Below are positions 7,646 to 16,059 of a DNA stretch of 52,547 nt, piece after piece. The translations under genes were made by a program, and so were the position numbers. The stretch spans positions 1-52,547 of the forward strand of contig JACQVR010000084.1 in assembly GCA_016209705.1 (NCBI GenBank), in the 5' to 3' direction. The notes below the pieces were generated by a model, which saw nothing but the letters and a program-made list of their open reading frames with translations, had not been told where the DNA came from and did not search any database. Source of the stretch: Planctomycetota bacterium (GTDB lineage Bacteria > Planctomycetota > MHYJ01 > JACPRB01). Every line of letters begins with the position of its first letter. Within the stretch, counting starts at the first letter, position 1.

Positions 7646-9358
7646 ATGCGATCCTCCCCGTTTCGCCCCCTCCTTCTCGGCTTCCTCACGGTCGCGCTTC
7701 CGTCCGCCGCAGGCTGCGACCGGGAACCGATCCGCGCGGCTTCCGGAAACGCCGATCTCGCCTACGACAAGCTGAACCGCCCCCACGACGTCCTGGTCCG
7801 ATACTTCGGCGCGAATCCCGACAACCTCAACCCCATCCTCGGACGGGACGCGTACTCTTATTATGTGAGCCATTACCTCTTCGATCCGCTCTACCGTCAT
7901 GACCCGAACCCTCCCTTCGCGCTCCGACCGGCGTTGGCCGAATCCCTTCCGAAGATCTCGGACGACCGAAAAACATTCACCATCCGGCTCCGAACCAACG
8001 CCTCCTGGCACGACGGGACTCCCGTCACCGCGCACGACGTGGTCTTCGGCTACTCGATGGCGATCCATCCCGACGTGGATTCCGCCCAGAAGAAAGCCTA
8101 CACCGCGGACGTCGAGACGTTCGAAGCCGTTGAAGACCACACGCTGCGGATCCGCATGCGGAGGCCGTACGCGTTCTTCGGCAACTTGCTGACCCAGATC
8201 TGCATCGTTCCCAAGCATGTCTTCGAAAGCATGCGCGAGGCCAAGGAGTTCAACACGTTCAAGTACCCGGCGGGCCACCCGTGGGCGGGAGTGCCCTATT
8301 CGCTCAAGCCGCTCGGCAACGGCGCCTATCGAATCGAGCGGTTCGAGCCGCACCGCGAGATCCGTCTGGTCCGCTACGACGGCTACTGGGGAGGCCGGCC
8401 GAACATTCGCGAAATTCACGGCCTCATTCTCACGGACACGGTGGCCTCGCGCCAGCACGTCAAGCGAGGGGACCTGGACCAATACACGTACAACGTGGTC
8501 CGGCAGTGGGTGAAGGAAGACCGGGACAACGAGTACCTCCGGCGCAACTTCAACGCCGCGCGTCATTACCGGGCGCTCTACTACTACCTCGGATGGAACC
8601 TGCGGCGTCCTCTTTTCCGGGACCGGCGCGTCCGGCACGCCCTCGCCCGGCTGATGAACGTCGACGCCGTCATCTCCCACGTCGAGCTCGGCCACGCGAA
8701 ACGGTGCCGGGGTCCTTACTTGCCCGAGTCCTCTCAAGCCGATCCGGGACTCGCTCCTCTCCCTTTCGATCCCCTCAAGGCGCGGGCGCTTCTGGACGAG
8801 GCCGGCTGGAAGGACACCGACGGAGACGGCATCCGAGATCGGGCGGCCGAGCGATTCGAGTTCGAGCTGCTGATCCCGGCGAACGTTCCTCGAGCCGAGA
8901 CGGTCGCGACGGTGCTCCAGGAAGAGGCCAAAAAGGCGGGGCTGCGCGTCACGATTCGGGCCTTGGAATGGAACGCCTTCAGCGAAGCGATGCGCGGTCA
9001 GACGTTCGACGCCCTGTTCAGCGGATGGGCCTCGCCGGATCCCGAGATCGACGCCTATCAGATCTTCCATTCCAGCCAAGCGGCCGACCGCGGGTCCAAT
9101 TACGTTTCCTACCACAACGAGCGGGTGGACGCACTGATCGAGAAAGCCCGCCAGGAGTTCGACCCCGAAAAGCGCGGCGCGCTCTGCCGCGAGATCAACC
9201 GTCTGATTTACGACGATCAACCCTATTGCTTTCTCTATCATCCCGAGATCATCACCGTCGTTCACAAGCGGTTCCGGACCGGGAGCCCCTCTCCCTTGAT
9301 GGGGTTCGATCCGCGCATGGGGTTCGACTGGAAGATCGTGGGGCCGGAACGACCTTGA
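7646..9358 (+). CDS. Peptide ABC importer, substrate-binding lipoprotein
   Basis: This is a 570-residue family 5 solute-binding protein. The N-terminus (MRSSPFRPLLLGFLTVALPS followed by AAGC) is a lipoprotein signal, with Cys near residue 29. Family hallmarks are NPDNLNPILGRDAYSYYVSHYLFDPLY, the ALAESLPKISDDRKTFTIRL segment and the SWHDGTPVTAHDVVFGYS block, then the C-terminal DALFSGWASPDPEID region. It delivers peptides or similar oligomers to the DppBC channel. It leads the operon dppB-dppC-dppD-dppF and has its own promoter at 7574. The exact ligand cannot be read from sequence: nickel, haem and oligosaccharide binders share the fold. Confidence 0.92.
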   Translation: MRSSPFRPLLLGFLTVALPSAAGCDREPIRAASGNADLAYDKLNRPHDVLVRYFGANPDNLNPILGRDAYSYYVSHYLFDPLYRHDPNPPFALRPALAESLPKISDDRKTFTIRLRTNASWHDGTPVTAHDVVFGYSMAIHPDVDSAQKKAYTADVETFEAVEDHTLRIRMRRPYAFFGNLLTQICIVPKHVFESMREAKEFNTFKYPAGHPWAGVPYSLKPLGNGAYRIERFEPHREIRLVRYDGYWGGRPNIREIHGLILTDTVASRQHVKRGDLDQYTYNVVRQWVKEDRDNEYLRRNFNAARHYRALYYYLGWNLRRPLFRDRRVRHALARLMNVDAVISHVELGHAKRCRGPYLPESSQADPGLAPLPFDPLKARALLDEAGWKDTDGDGIRDRAAERFEFELLIPANVPRAETVATVLQEEAKKAGLRVTIRALEWNAFSEAMRGQTFDALFSGWASPDPEIDAYQIFHSSQAADRGSNYVSYHNERVDALIEKARQEFDPEKRGALCREINRLIYDDQPYCFLYHPEIITVVHKRFRTGSPSPLMGFDPRMGFDWKIVGPERP

Positions 9359-9399
9359 CGGCTGATGAAGAAATAGGCGATGCGCTCCCTCGTGAAAAG

Positions 9400-9457
9400 C
9401 TCGAACCGCAACCCTGCACGAACTTATGAATTCGAGCACTTAGCGTTTTGGCGGTTC
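9400..9457 (+). repeat. Degenerate octad repeat in dpp operon
   Basis: A left arm containing GAACCGCAA (about 9402-9410) faces a right arm TAGCGTTT plus TGGCGGTT (9441-9456), the same octads as at 38617-38640. GAGCACTTA at 9434 recalls the tail of the repeats at 30421 and 37991. This looks like a worn copy between the lipoprotein gene and dppB. Confidence 0.4.
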
Positions 9458-9478
9458 ATCCGGGAATAGGGTGCGAGA

Positions 9479-10486
9479 TTGCGCATCTACTTTATCAAGC
9501 GGCTCCTCCTGGCGGTCCCGACACTCTTCGGGATCACGCTGATCACCTTCGTGCTCATTCGAGCGGCGCCGGGCGATCCGGCGGCGCCGCGCCCGGACGA
9601 CGCGGCCGGCGGCCCGGATCGAACCGCCTTCGCCCGCGACATCCATGAGATGAGGCGGCGGCTTCTCGGCCTGGACCAGCCGCTGCCCACCCAGTACATC
9701 CGTTGGGTCCGGCGGCTGGCCACGCTGGACCTGGGCGATTCGTACTCCAAGAAGCGGCCGGTCGGTCCCTTGATCGCGAACGCGATGATCCATACGCTGC
9801 GGCTCGACATTCTCGCCGTCGCGCTGGCTTATTTGATCGCCGTTCCCCTGGGCGTCTTCTCGGCCACGCATCGATTCTCCTGGTGGGATCGGTTATCGAC
9901 CGTCGCCCTTTTCGTCCTCTACTCGCTTCCGACGTTCTGGGTCGCCTCCCTGGCGATCATATTCCTTGGAGGCGGTGATTTCCTGGATGTGTTTCCCATC
10001 GCGTGGCTGGAGTGCGACGCGCCCCATCGGCACCCCTTCGGGGGGGCCGCGCTGGACTGGGCGTGGCATCTTGTCCTTCCCGTGGCATGCCTGACGTATC
10101 CGGCGCTGGCCGTGCTATCCCGATACGCCCGCGCGGGGATGCTGGACGTCGTGGGCCAGGATTTCATCCGCACCGCGCGCGCCAAAGGGCTGTCGGAAAA
10201 CGTCGTCATCTTCAAGCACGCCCTGCGGAACGGAGCGATTCCGATCCTGACGCTTCTGGGAACCCTCCTGCCGGCCGTCGTCAGCGGCTCGGTGATCATC
10301 GAAACGATCTTCTCCATCCACGGAATGGGGAAGCTCATGTTTGACGCGGTAATGGAACGGGATTATCCGGTCGTCATGGCCGTCACGACGCTGACCGCGG
10401 TGATGACGCTGGCCGGCTTCCTCCTGTGTGATGTCTTGTACGCGCTGGCGGACCCGAGAATCTCGTTCGAGAGACACCCCGAATGA
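9479..10486 (+). CDS. dppB: Peptide ABC importer permease DppB
   Basis: This 335-residue inner-membrane permease has about six helices and begins LRIYFIKRLLLAVPTLFGITLITFVLIRAAPGD, the classic DppB/OppB opening. The EAA loop is RTARAKGLSENVVIFKHALRNG, which docks on the ATPases. The start is a TTG at 9479, since no ATG or GTG fits the conserved N-terminus. The segment after PGDP is slightly enlarged by an Ala/Pro-rich linker. The stop overlaps the dppC start by four bases (ATGA), so the two are translationally coupled. Confidence 0.94.
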   Translation: MRIYFIKRLLLAVPTLFGITLITFVLIRAAPGDPAAPRPDDAAGGPDRTAFARDIHEMRRRLLGLDQPLPTQYIRWVRRLATLDLGDSYSKKRPVGPLIANAMIHTLRLDILAVALAYLIAVPLGVFSATHRFSWWDRLSTVALFVLYSLPTFWVASLAIIFLGGGDFLDVFPIAWLECDAPHRHPFGGAALDWAWHLVLPVACLTYPALAVLSRYARAGMLDVVGQDFIRTARAKGLSENVVIFKHALRNGAIPILTLLGTLLPAVVSGSVIIETIFSIHGMGKLMFDAVMERDYPVVMAVTTLTAVMTLAGFLLCDVLYALADPRISFERHPE

Positions 10487-11694
10487 TTTCTTCCTCGCCC
10501 GAGGTTCAAGAAGCGGAACGGAGCCGACGGAACGCTCCAGGCTCTCCCTTGGTGCGGCGCCTCCGACAAAACAAGCTGGGGTGGGTCGGCCTGGCCGCCG
10601 TCATCTTCTTATCCTGCATCGCCGTCTTCGCGCCTTTCCTGGCGGATCACCGGCCGATCTTGATGAAGCAGGAGGACGTGCTTTCGTCTCCGCTCATGTC
10701 CGGCTTGACCGCGTCGGATTGGTTTCTGTTCGGAGGATTCTGGATCGCGGCGGGCTTCTGGATCGCGTTCCGCCTGCTGATGCGGAAGGGTTGGACCGCG
10801 GACCGGGCGGGCCGGTGCCTCTGGCGGATCACGCTTCCCTTATGGATCGGCTTGGCCGTCTTCTGTCTCACCCGGAAGGAATTCGTCGACTCGAAGGATT
10901 ACGGGAGCATGAAACCGGGGTTCGCCCCCGGCGAGTGGGCCCTGTTTCCGCCGATCCCTTACGCCTTCGATCAGCAGAACCTGTACGAAATCTATGAGAA
11001 TCCGGGCGCCGGCGGGCCAAGGGGCGTCCACTGGCTGGGCACCGACGCGACGGGCCGCGACGTGCTGGCGCGATTGATTCATGGATCACGGATCTCGCTG
11101 TCCATCGGGTTTGTGGCGGTAGGCCTGTACGTTCTCATCGGCACCGGCATCGGGGCGCTCGCCGGCTACTATGGAGGCCGCGTGGACGCGGCTCTATCGC
11201 GCCTCATCGAAATCGTGCTTTGCTTCCCCACCCTGTTCCTGATCCTCGCCGTCCTGGCGGTGCTGCCCCAAAGCATCTTCACGATCATGGTCGTGATCGG
11301 CTTCACCCGATGGCCCGACGTGGCCCGGCTGGTGCGCGGGGAATTCCTCAAGCACAAGGCGATGGAATACGTCGACGCCGCGCGAGCGCTGGGAACTCCG
11401 GCGCATCGCATCATCTTCCGTCACGTCCTTCCGAACGCGTGGTCTCCGATATCCGTCAGCGCCACCTTCGGCATCTCGGGAGCCATTCTCATCGAATCCG
11501 CGCTCTCCTTTCTGGGGCTCGGGGCTCCGCCGCCCGCGCCGTCGTGGGGCCAAGCCCTGTCCGCCGGCCGCGAGGGGATCGCGCACTGGTGGATGGTGGT
11601 CTTTCCGGGAGGAGCGATCTTCGCGACGATGACGGCGTTCAACCTGCTGGGAGAGGCGCTGAGAGACGCGATGGATCCACGACTCAAAACCTAG
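10483..11694 (+). CDS. dppC: Peptide ABC importer permease DppC, enlarged
   Basis: This is the second permease subunit, 403 residues against about 300 in E. coli. The N-terminal LRQNKLGWVGLAAVIFL helix and the LGTDATGRDVLARLIHGSRISL motif are standard, as is the EAA loop DAARALGTPAHRIIFRHVLPN. Between helix 1 and LGTDATGRD there is an insert of roughly 110 residues, with two added hydrophobic segments (WFLFGGFWIAAGFWIAF and ITLPLWIGLAVFCL). Enlarged DppC/OppC proteins of this kind exist in several phyla, but what the insert does is unknown to me. It overlaps dppB by four bases. Confidence 0.93.
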   Translation: MISSSPEVQEAERSRRNAPGSPLVRRLRQNKLGWVGLAAVIFLSCIAVFAPFLADHRPILMKQEDVLSSPLMSGLTASDWFLFGGFWIAAGFWIAFRLLMRKGWTADRAGRCLWRITLPLWIGLAVFCLTRKEFVDSKDYGSMKPGFAPGEWALFPPIPYAFDQQNLYEIYENPGAGGPRGVHWLGTDATGRDVLARLIHGSRISLSIGFVAVGLYVLIGTGIGALAGYYGGRVDAALSRLIEIVLCFPTLFLILAVLAVLPQSIFTIMVVIGFTRWPDVARLVRGEFLKHKAMEYVDAARALGTPAHRIIFRHVLPNAWSPISVSATFGISGAILIESALSFLGLGAPPPAPSWGQALSAGREGIAHWWMVVFPGGAIFATMTAFNLLGEALRDAMDPRLKT

Positions 11695-11772
11695 GAGATG
11701 GGGAGATGCGGGAGATCAGGAGATCGGGAGATGTTTTGGTTCATCCTCATCTCCTCGCATCGCCAGATCTCC
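11693..11772 (+). repeat. Octad array GGGAGATG/CATCTCC after dppC
   Basis: GGAGAT recurs at 11694, 11702, 11711, 11719 and 11727, spaced eight or nine bases. The complementary ATCTCC recurs at 11749 and 11767 with a worn copy between. The arms are inverted, as in the heptad arrays elsewhere. The array begins inside the dppC stop codon and ends at the -35 box of the dppD promoter. Confidence 0.6.
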
Positions 11773-11800
11773 TTGAGCGCCGGCAGCGCCGTGCTACACT
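11773..11800 (+). promoter_or_regulatory. Internal promoter for dppD-dppF
   Basis: TTGAGC at 11773-11778 and TACACT at 11795-11800 are 16 bases apart, and TGC before the -10 box makes it an extended -10. The dppD ATG lies 15 bases downstream. This would let the two ATPases be made separately from the permeases, downstream of the octad array. Confidence 0.45.
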
Positions 11801-11814
11801 GGACTTTCAAGCTC

Positions 11815-12804
11815 ATGAACAACGGGAAAGGCCCGCTCCTCGAGATCAAGAACCTCCGAACCCATTTCTTCACGAGCGACGGCGTCGTGAAGGCGGTGGA
11901 CGGGGTATCGTTCCTTCTCGGGCGCGGCGAAGTTCTGGGCATCGTGGGAGAAAGCGGATGCGGAAAGTCCGTCACGGCGCTCTCCATGATGCGCCTCGTG
12001 TCGCTCCCCGGCCGGATCGTCGAAGGGGAGATCCTCTTCGAAGGACGGGACCTGGCGCGCCTTCCCGAGCGGGACATGCGCGACATCCGCGGCAACAACA
12101 TCTCCATGATCTTTCAGGAGCCCATGACCTCCCTGAATCCGGTCTTCACCGTCGGCAATCAGATCATCGAAGCCATCGTCCTGCACCAGAAGAAAAGCAA
12201 GCGGGAAGCGCGGGACCGCGCGGTGGACATGCTCCGGCTGGTCAAAGTTCCCGCCCCGGAACAGCGCGTCGACGAGTATCCGCATCAACTCTCCGGAGGC
12301 ATGCGCCAGCGGGTCATGATCGCGATGGCGCTGGCGTGCAATCCCAAGCTCCTGATCGCGGACGAGCCGACCACCGCGCTCGACGTGACGATCCAAGCCC
12401 AGATTCTGGATCTCCTGCGCGAACTCCAGCAGAAATTGCACATGTCCGTCATCATCATCACCCACGATCTCGGCGTCGTGGCGGAGTTCGCCGACAAGGT
12501 CGCGGTCATGTACGCCTCCAAGGTCGCCGAGTACGCCACCGCGCAGGAGCTGTTCGCCGATCCCCTGCACCCGTACACGAAAGGCTTGTTCCGCTCGCGT
12601 CCGTCCGTGACGTCGGATCGGCGGGAGCCTCTGAAGGTGATTCCCGGAACGGTGCCCAACCCGCTGCGGTTCCCATCCGGCTGCAAGTTCCATCCCCGCT
12701 GCGATCTGGCCGTTTCGTCGGGGAAACTGGAACGGTGCGCCGTGAAGGAGCCCGAGTTGAGGGAGCTGAAGCCCGGGCATTGGGCGGCGTGTGATGTGGT
12801 ATGA
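11815..12804 (+). CDS. dppD: Peptide ABC importer ATPase DppD
   Basis: This 329-residue ATPase has Walker A GESGCGKS, the signature [15 protein letters not shown], Walker [13 protein letters not shown] and the H-loop THDLGVV. The C-terminal Opp/Dpp extension includes [10 protein letters not shown] and a later Cys, which in this subfamily can bind an iron-sulfur cluster. I chose the ATG at 11815 because it places [19 protein letters not shown] at the normal N-terminus; the frame continues upstream into the repeat array without conserved residues. A promoter at 11773 precedes it. Confidence 0.94.
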   Translation: MNNGKGPLLEIKNLRTHFFTSDGVVKAVDGVSFLLGRGEVLGIVGESGCGKSVTALSMMRLVSLPGRIVEGEILFEGRDLARLPERDMRDIRGNNISMIFQEPMTSLNPVFTVGNQIIEAIVLHQKKSKREARDRAVDMLRLVKVPAPEQRVDEYPHQLSGGMRQRVMIAMALACNPKLLIADEPTTALDVTIQAQILDLLRELQQKLHMSVIIITHDLGVVAEFADKVAVMYASKVAEYATAQELFADPLHPYTKGLFRSRPSVTSDRREPLKVIPGTVPNPLRFPSGCKFHPRCDLAVSSGKLERCAVKEPELRELKPGHWAACDVV

Positions 12805-12808
12805 AGCC

Positions 12809-12880
12809 GGTAGCTGATAGCTCGTAGCTTGGTGCTGTACTACCTCGCACCAAGCCACCAGCTATAAGCTATAAGCTATC
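12809..12880. repeat. Heptad hairpin between dppD and dppF
   Basis: Four units related to GATAGCT (12809-12836) face five units related to AGCTATA (12846-12880) across a nine-base centre. The unit sequence is the same family as at 4833-4865. It separates two ATPase genes that are normally adjacent or overlapping and ends three bases before the dppF ATG. Confidence 0.75.
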
Positions 12881-12883
12881 CGC

Positions 12884-13879
12884 ATGAACCCGAACGGCAA
12901 TCTCCTTATCGTCCGCAACTTGAAGAAGCACTTCCCCGTTCGCAAAGGGGTCTTCTCCCGGATCCACGGTTGGGTGCAAGCGGTGGACGGCATCTCGTTC
13001 CACCTCCGGCCCGGCGAGACGCTGGGACTCGTCGGGGAGAGCGGCTGCGGGAAAACCACGGCGGGTCGGACGATCCTGCGGCTCCTGGAGCCGACCTCCG
13101 GGACCGTCGAGTTCGAAGGGAAGAACGTCGCGACGCTTTCGGGGAGCGAACTCCGGGCGATCCGCAAGCACATGCAGATCATCTTCCAGGATCCCTACAG
13201 TTCTCTCAATCCGCGGATGACGGTGGGCGCCATCGTGGGCGAGGGATTGCTGGTGCACAAGATCGGGTCGAAGCCGGAGCGGCTCGACATCGTCAAGCAG
13301 ACCCTGGAACGGGTGGGATTGTCTCCCACCTACATCAATCGATATCCGCATGAATTCAGCGGAGGCCAGCGGCAGCGGATCGGCGTCGCGCGGGCGCTGG
13401 CGCTCAATCCCAAGTTCATCGTCTGCGACGAGCCGGTCAGCGCCCTCGACGTGTCGGTCCAGTCCCAGGTCGTGAACTTGCTGGTGGAGCTGAAGGAAAA
13501 GTACGGGATCGCGTATCTCTTCATCTCGCACGACCTTTCCGTGGTGAAATTCATCAGCGATCGGGTGGCGGTGATGTACCTGGGAGAGATCGTCGAGCTG
13601 ACGGAGAGCCAGGAGCTGTACCGTCGGCCGCTGCACCCCTATACCCAAGCCTTGCTGTCCGCCGTGCCGGTTCCGGACCCGACGCGGAAGCGGACCCGCA
13701 TCATCCTTCAAGGGGACGTCCCGTCGCCCTTGAATCCTCCGCCGGGATGCCGGTTTCATCCCCGCTGTCCCGTCGCCATCAAAGGCGTCTGCGAGGTGGA
13801 AGCGCCGAAGATGATCGACTATTCGGGTCATCAGGTCGCCTGCCACGCCGTCGAGCGGGAGATGAAGGGCCGGCTCTGA
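12884..13879 (+). CDS. dppF: Peptide ABC importer ATPase DppF
   Basis: This is the second ATPase of the importer, 331 residues. It starts with [20 protein letters not shown] and carries Walker [10 protein letters not shown], the signature [15 protein letters not shown], Walker [13 protein letters not shown] and the H-loop SHDLSVV. The C-terminal [13 protein letters not shown] segment is the family extension. It completes a five-gene Dpp/Opp transporter. Its ATG follows a heptad hairpin by three bases, so the hairpin must form part of any dppDF leader. It converges on gspJ with only 28 bases between stops and no obvious terminator there. Confidence 0.95.
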   Translation: MNPNGNLLIVRNLKKHFPVRKGVFSRIHGWVQAVDGISFHLRPGETLGLVGESGCGKTTAGRTILRLLEPTSGTVEFEGKNVATLSGSELRAIRKHMQIIFQDPYSSLNPRMTVGAIVGEGLLVHKIGSKPERLDIVKQTLERVGLSPTYINRYPHEFSGGQRQRIGVARALALNPKFIVCDEPVSALDVSVQSQVVNLLVELKEKYGIAYLFISHDLSVVKFISDRVAVMYLGEIVELTESQELYRRPLHPYTQALLSAVPVPDPTRKRTRIILQGDVPSPLNPPPGCRFHPRCPVAIKGVCEVEAPKMIDYSGHQVACHAVEREMKGRL

Positions 13880-13907
13880 GTGCCGCGCCCCAGAAGTAGT
13901 TGTCTGG

Positions 13908-14612
13908 TCATTTTTGCGGTTGCTGGGGTGCGGCCGGAGGGGCGGGTTTGACGGCCTCCTGTTTGACCAGCGCAACGATGGTCGCGTATGTCCGCTCCAC
14001 CGTCCCTTCCTTCGCCGATGCGTCCGGAACGCGCATCTTGAGTTCCACTTTCACGGCGTCCGGCAGCGTGTGCTCCGCCTGCGACGAGATCCACGTGGTG
14101 ACCCATTCGGTTTTCTTGCGATATTCGATGTTGAATGAGAGGACGCGATCGGCCAGAACGGCGAGCCGTCCCGCTTGCAGAGCCTCCGCGTCCACGAACA
14201 GATCGAGGCGTCGGTACAGGATGAGTTCGCCGGGATGGTCGGGCGATTCGGCGACCTGATAACCCACTTCGTTCACGCTGTGAAACATTGGACGGCTCAT
14301 GGACGTCTCCGTCCCGTACGCCATCACCGAGGAGATGAAATCCACGCGATCGCCGTCGCCGTATCCCTGCTTTCGGTCCTGCCCCACGAAATAATCCTGT
14401 AGTGAATCGGGCAGGAAGGCGCCCGTCAGGTCCTGCCGAATCTGATTGAGGATCGCCGGCCCGATCTCGCTTCCGTGCGTGATCGCGTCGATGCGCTGCT
14501 GCGCCTGCACCGTGGAAACCACGACGCCGTAGATCAACGCCATGAGGATGGCGAGCAGCGTCACCGCGAGCAGCACTTCCAGAAGCGTGAACCCCCGGCC
14601 TGAGCGGATCAT
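13908..14612 (-). CDS. gspJ: Type II secretion minor pseudopilin GspJ
   Basis: From the ATG at 14612 the product is 234 residues. It has a type IV prepilin leader (RSGRG then FTLLEV), with Glu at +5 and a hydrophobic helix LLAVTLLAILMALIYGVVV. It then has a beta-rich domain of the GspJ type (RQDLTGAF, LILYRRLD, LADRVLSFNIEY). Its role is at the tip of the pseudopilus with GspI and GspH. The ATG overlaps the gspI stop by four bases. The tail is Pro/Ala/Gln-rich (VKPAPPAAPQQPQK). It is the last gene of the run: no gspK follows. Confidence 0.8.
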   Translation of the reverse strand: MIRSGRGFTLLEVLLAVTLLAILMALIYGVVVSTVQAQQRIDAITHGSEIGPAILNQIRQDLTGAFLPDSLQDYFVGQDRKQGYGDGDRVDFISSVMAYGTETSMSRPMFHSVNEVGYQVAESPDHPGELILYRRLDLFVDAEALQAGRLAVLADRVLSFNIEYRKKTEWVTTWISSQAEHTLPDAVKVELKMRVPDASAKEGTVERTYATIVALVKQEAVKPAPPAAPQQPQK

Positions 14613-15055
14613 GGGACTCCCGGCGGTGCCGGCTCTACGGGCGGCACCATCGCCTCCACCACCTGAAGCGAGGCCCCCTCGGCGTTCAGGATCTCCACCT
14701 TGACGTGAAGGAGCGCCTTGGGCTTTTCCGTGTACTGAGGCGATTCGTCGAATCCGATTTCTTCGAGATTCGCCTCGGCCGTCCACTGAAAGCCGGCATA
14801 TTCGGGCGCCAGATCGTCGAAGGTCCCCGACTGCGACATCCCTTGGCCCAGGGAGGGGTCAAGGAGCACCTCGCCCATCTTCCAGCCGGCCAGAAGCCAC
14901 GTGGTGCGCAGGTCGCGCGTGGCGGCGGCATCGCGCACGATCTCCACGCGGCGCGCCAGCAGGACGAGCGACACGACGGCGATGATGGCCACCGCCACCA
15001 TCACCTCGATCAGCGTGAACCCCGCCTTATGTCCCCTGATCTTCGAGGATTTCAT
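14609..15055 (-). CDS. gspI: Type II secretion minor pseudopilin GspI
   Basis: This 148-residue protein has the prepilin cleavage site HKAG then FTLIEVMVAVAIIAVV, a classical GspI opening. The globular part contains LLAGWKMGEVLLDP and FQWTAEANLEE, similar to the family core. Its cytoplasmic partner is the prepilin peptidase GspO, which is not in this window. It overlaps gspH by 29 bases upstream and gspJ by four bases downstream, giving a tightly coupled block. Calling it GspI rather than another class of pseudopilin rests on order and motif. Confidence 0.8.
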   Translation of the reverse strand: MKSSKIRGHKAGFTLIEVMVAVAIIAVVSLVLLARRVEIVRDAAATRDLRTTWLLAGWKMGEVLLDPSLGQGMSQSGTFDDLAPEYAGFQWTAEANLEEIGFDESPQYTEKPKALLHVKVEILNAEGASLQVVEAMVPPVEPAPPGVP

Positions 15056-15611
15056 CGACGCCCTTTTCCTCTTCGTAGAACGAGACCGAGCCCGTCAGAC
15101 CGTTGAACCTCAACGCCATGCGTCGCTTTTCCAAGCGGAAGTTGATGATGAAATAATCACTCAATCCGTAGGAAGACATGCGCAGGAGCACCGTGCCGGT
15201 ATCTTTGATCTCGCCCTCTTCGGCGCCCAGGATGACGTTCACGAATTCCGTCTTGTCCGGAAGCGACTTCTTGAAGACTTCCTGGAACTCGTACTCTTTC
15301 AACGGAGGATCCTCGTACGGATCGGTGGAGGAGGAGCTGCGCTCCGGCTCCCGCTCAAAGGGAACCAGCATTTCATAGCGCCCATCCGATAGACGGATGC
15401 GGACGTAGACATCGCGCCCGATGGAAACGGCCCGCGATCGAGCCTGCCGCAAGATGGCCGCGGTCTCGCGCACGGCCGCCCGAAGGCGATATTTTGGAAC
15501 CAGGAAGTCCAGTCTGGTCGCGGCCAACCCCGTGATCAGCGTGATGATGAATACCACGACGATGAGTTCCAGGAGGGTAAATCCGGCCTGGCGACGTTCG
15601 CTCGCGGTCAT
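15027..15611 (-). CDS. gspH: Type II secretion minor pseudopilin GspH
   Basis: This 194-residue protein has the prepilin leader RRQAG then FTLLELIVVVFIITLITGLA, followed by the GspH-like segment LRAAVRETAAILRQARSRAVSIGRDVYVRI. It has an internal Ser-rich, acidic linker (EPERSSSSTDPYEDPP). It helps initiate the pseudopilus. It overlaps gspG by four bases and gspI by 29 bases. Assignment to GspH (FimT-like) is by the long amphipathic helix after the membrane segment and by gene order. Confidence 0.8.
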   Translation of the reverse strand: MTASERRQAGFTLLELIVVVFIITLITGLAATRLDFLVPKYRLRAAVRETAAILRQARSRAVSIGRDVYVRIRLSDGRYEMLVPFEREPERSSSSTDPYEDPPLKEYEFQEVFKKSLPDKTEFVNVILGAEEGEIKDTGTVLLRMSSYGLSDYFIINFRLEKRRMALRFNGLTGSVSFYEEEKGVDEILEDQGT

Positions 15612-16048
15612 CGGTCCATTTCCAGGTTCGAGATGTCGGTGGCGTCGCCGGTGCCTCCCTCCCGGCCGTCCGCCCCGTAGCTGATGATGGCATAGGGCGT
15701 GGTACCCGACCCTTCCAGCCGGTAGAGGAATTCATTCCCCCATCCGTCCAGAGGCCGCCGTTTCAGATAACCGCGCTCCGGGTATTTCTCGGGCTTCACG
15801 TAGCTGGGCGCGTACAGGAGATCCTCGAGTGACTCCGGATACCGCCCGTGATCGAGCTTGAACATGTCGGCGGCCTGCCCCACCTCGGAAATCATGGCTT
15901 TGGTGGCCTCAATCCGGGCCCGCTCGGCGTGCCCCATCACCTCGCGCACCAGCAGGGCGGCCAGGACCCCGATGATCACGATCACCACCATCAGTTCGAC
16001 GAGCGTGAATCCCGCACGCTCCTTCTTGCGTTGTCTCATGGCATCCAT
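15608..16048 (-). CDS. gspG: Type II secretion major pseudopilin GspG
   Basis: This 146-residue protein has ERAG then FTLVELMVVIVIIGVLAALL and the strongly conserved GspG end: KRRPLDGWGNEFLYR, then ISYGADGREGGTG and the Asp-containing calcium loop (DATDISN). These make the assignment firm. It forms the pseudopilus shaft. Either M1 (MDAM) or M4 could be the start; both keep the leader. It is 11 bases downstream of gspF. Confidence 0.95.
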   Translation of the reverse strand: MDAMRQRKKERAGFTLVELMVVIVIIGVLAALLVREVMGHAERARIEATKAMISEVGQAADMFKLDHGRYPESLEDLLYAPSYVKPEKYPERGYLKRRPLDGWGNEFLYRLEGSGTTPYAIISYGADGREGGTGDATDISNLEMDR

Positions 16049-16059
16049 CCTCGTTTGGT

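Noticed and set aside
13880..13907. A terminator between dppF and gspJ
   Set aside because: The 28-base gap contains no stem and no U tract, so transcripts from both sides probably overlap.
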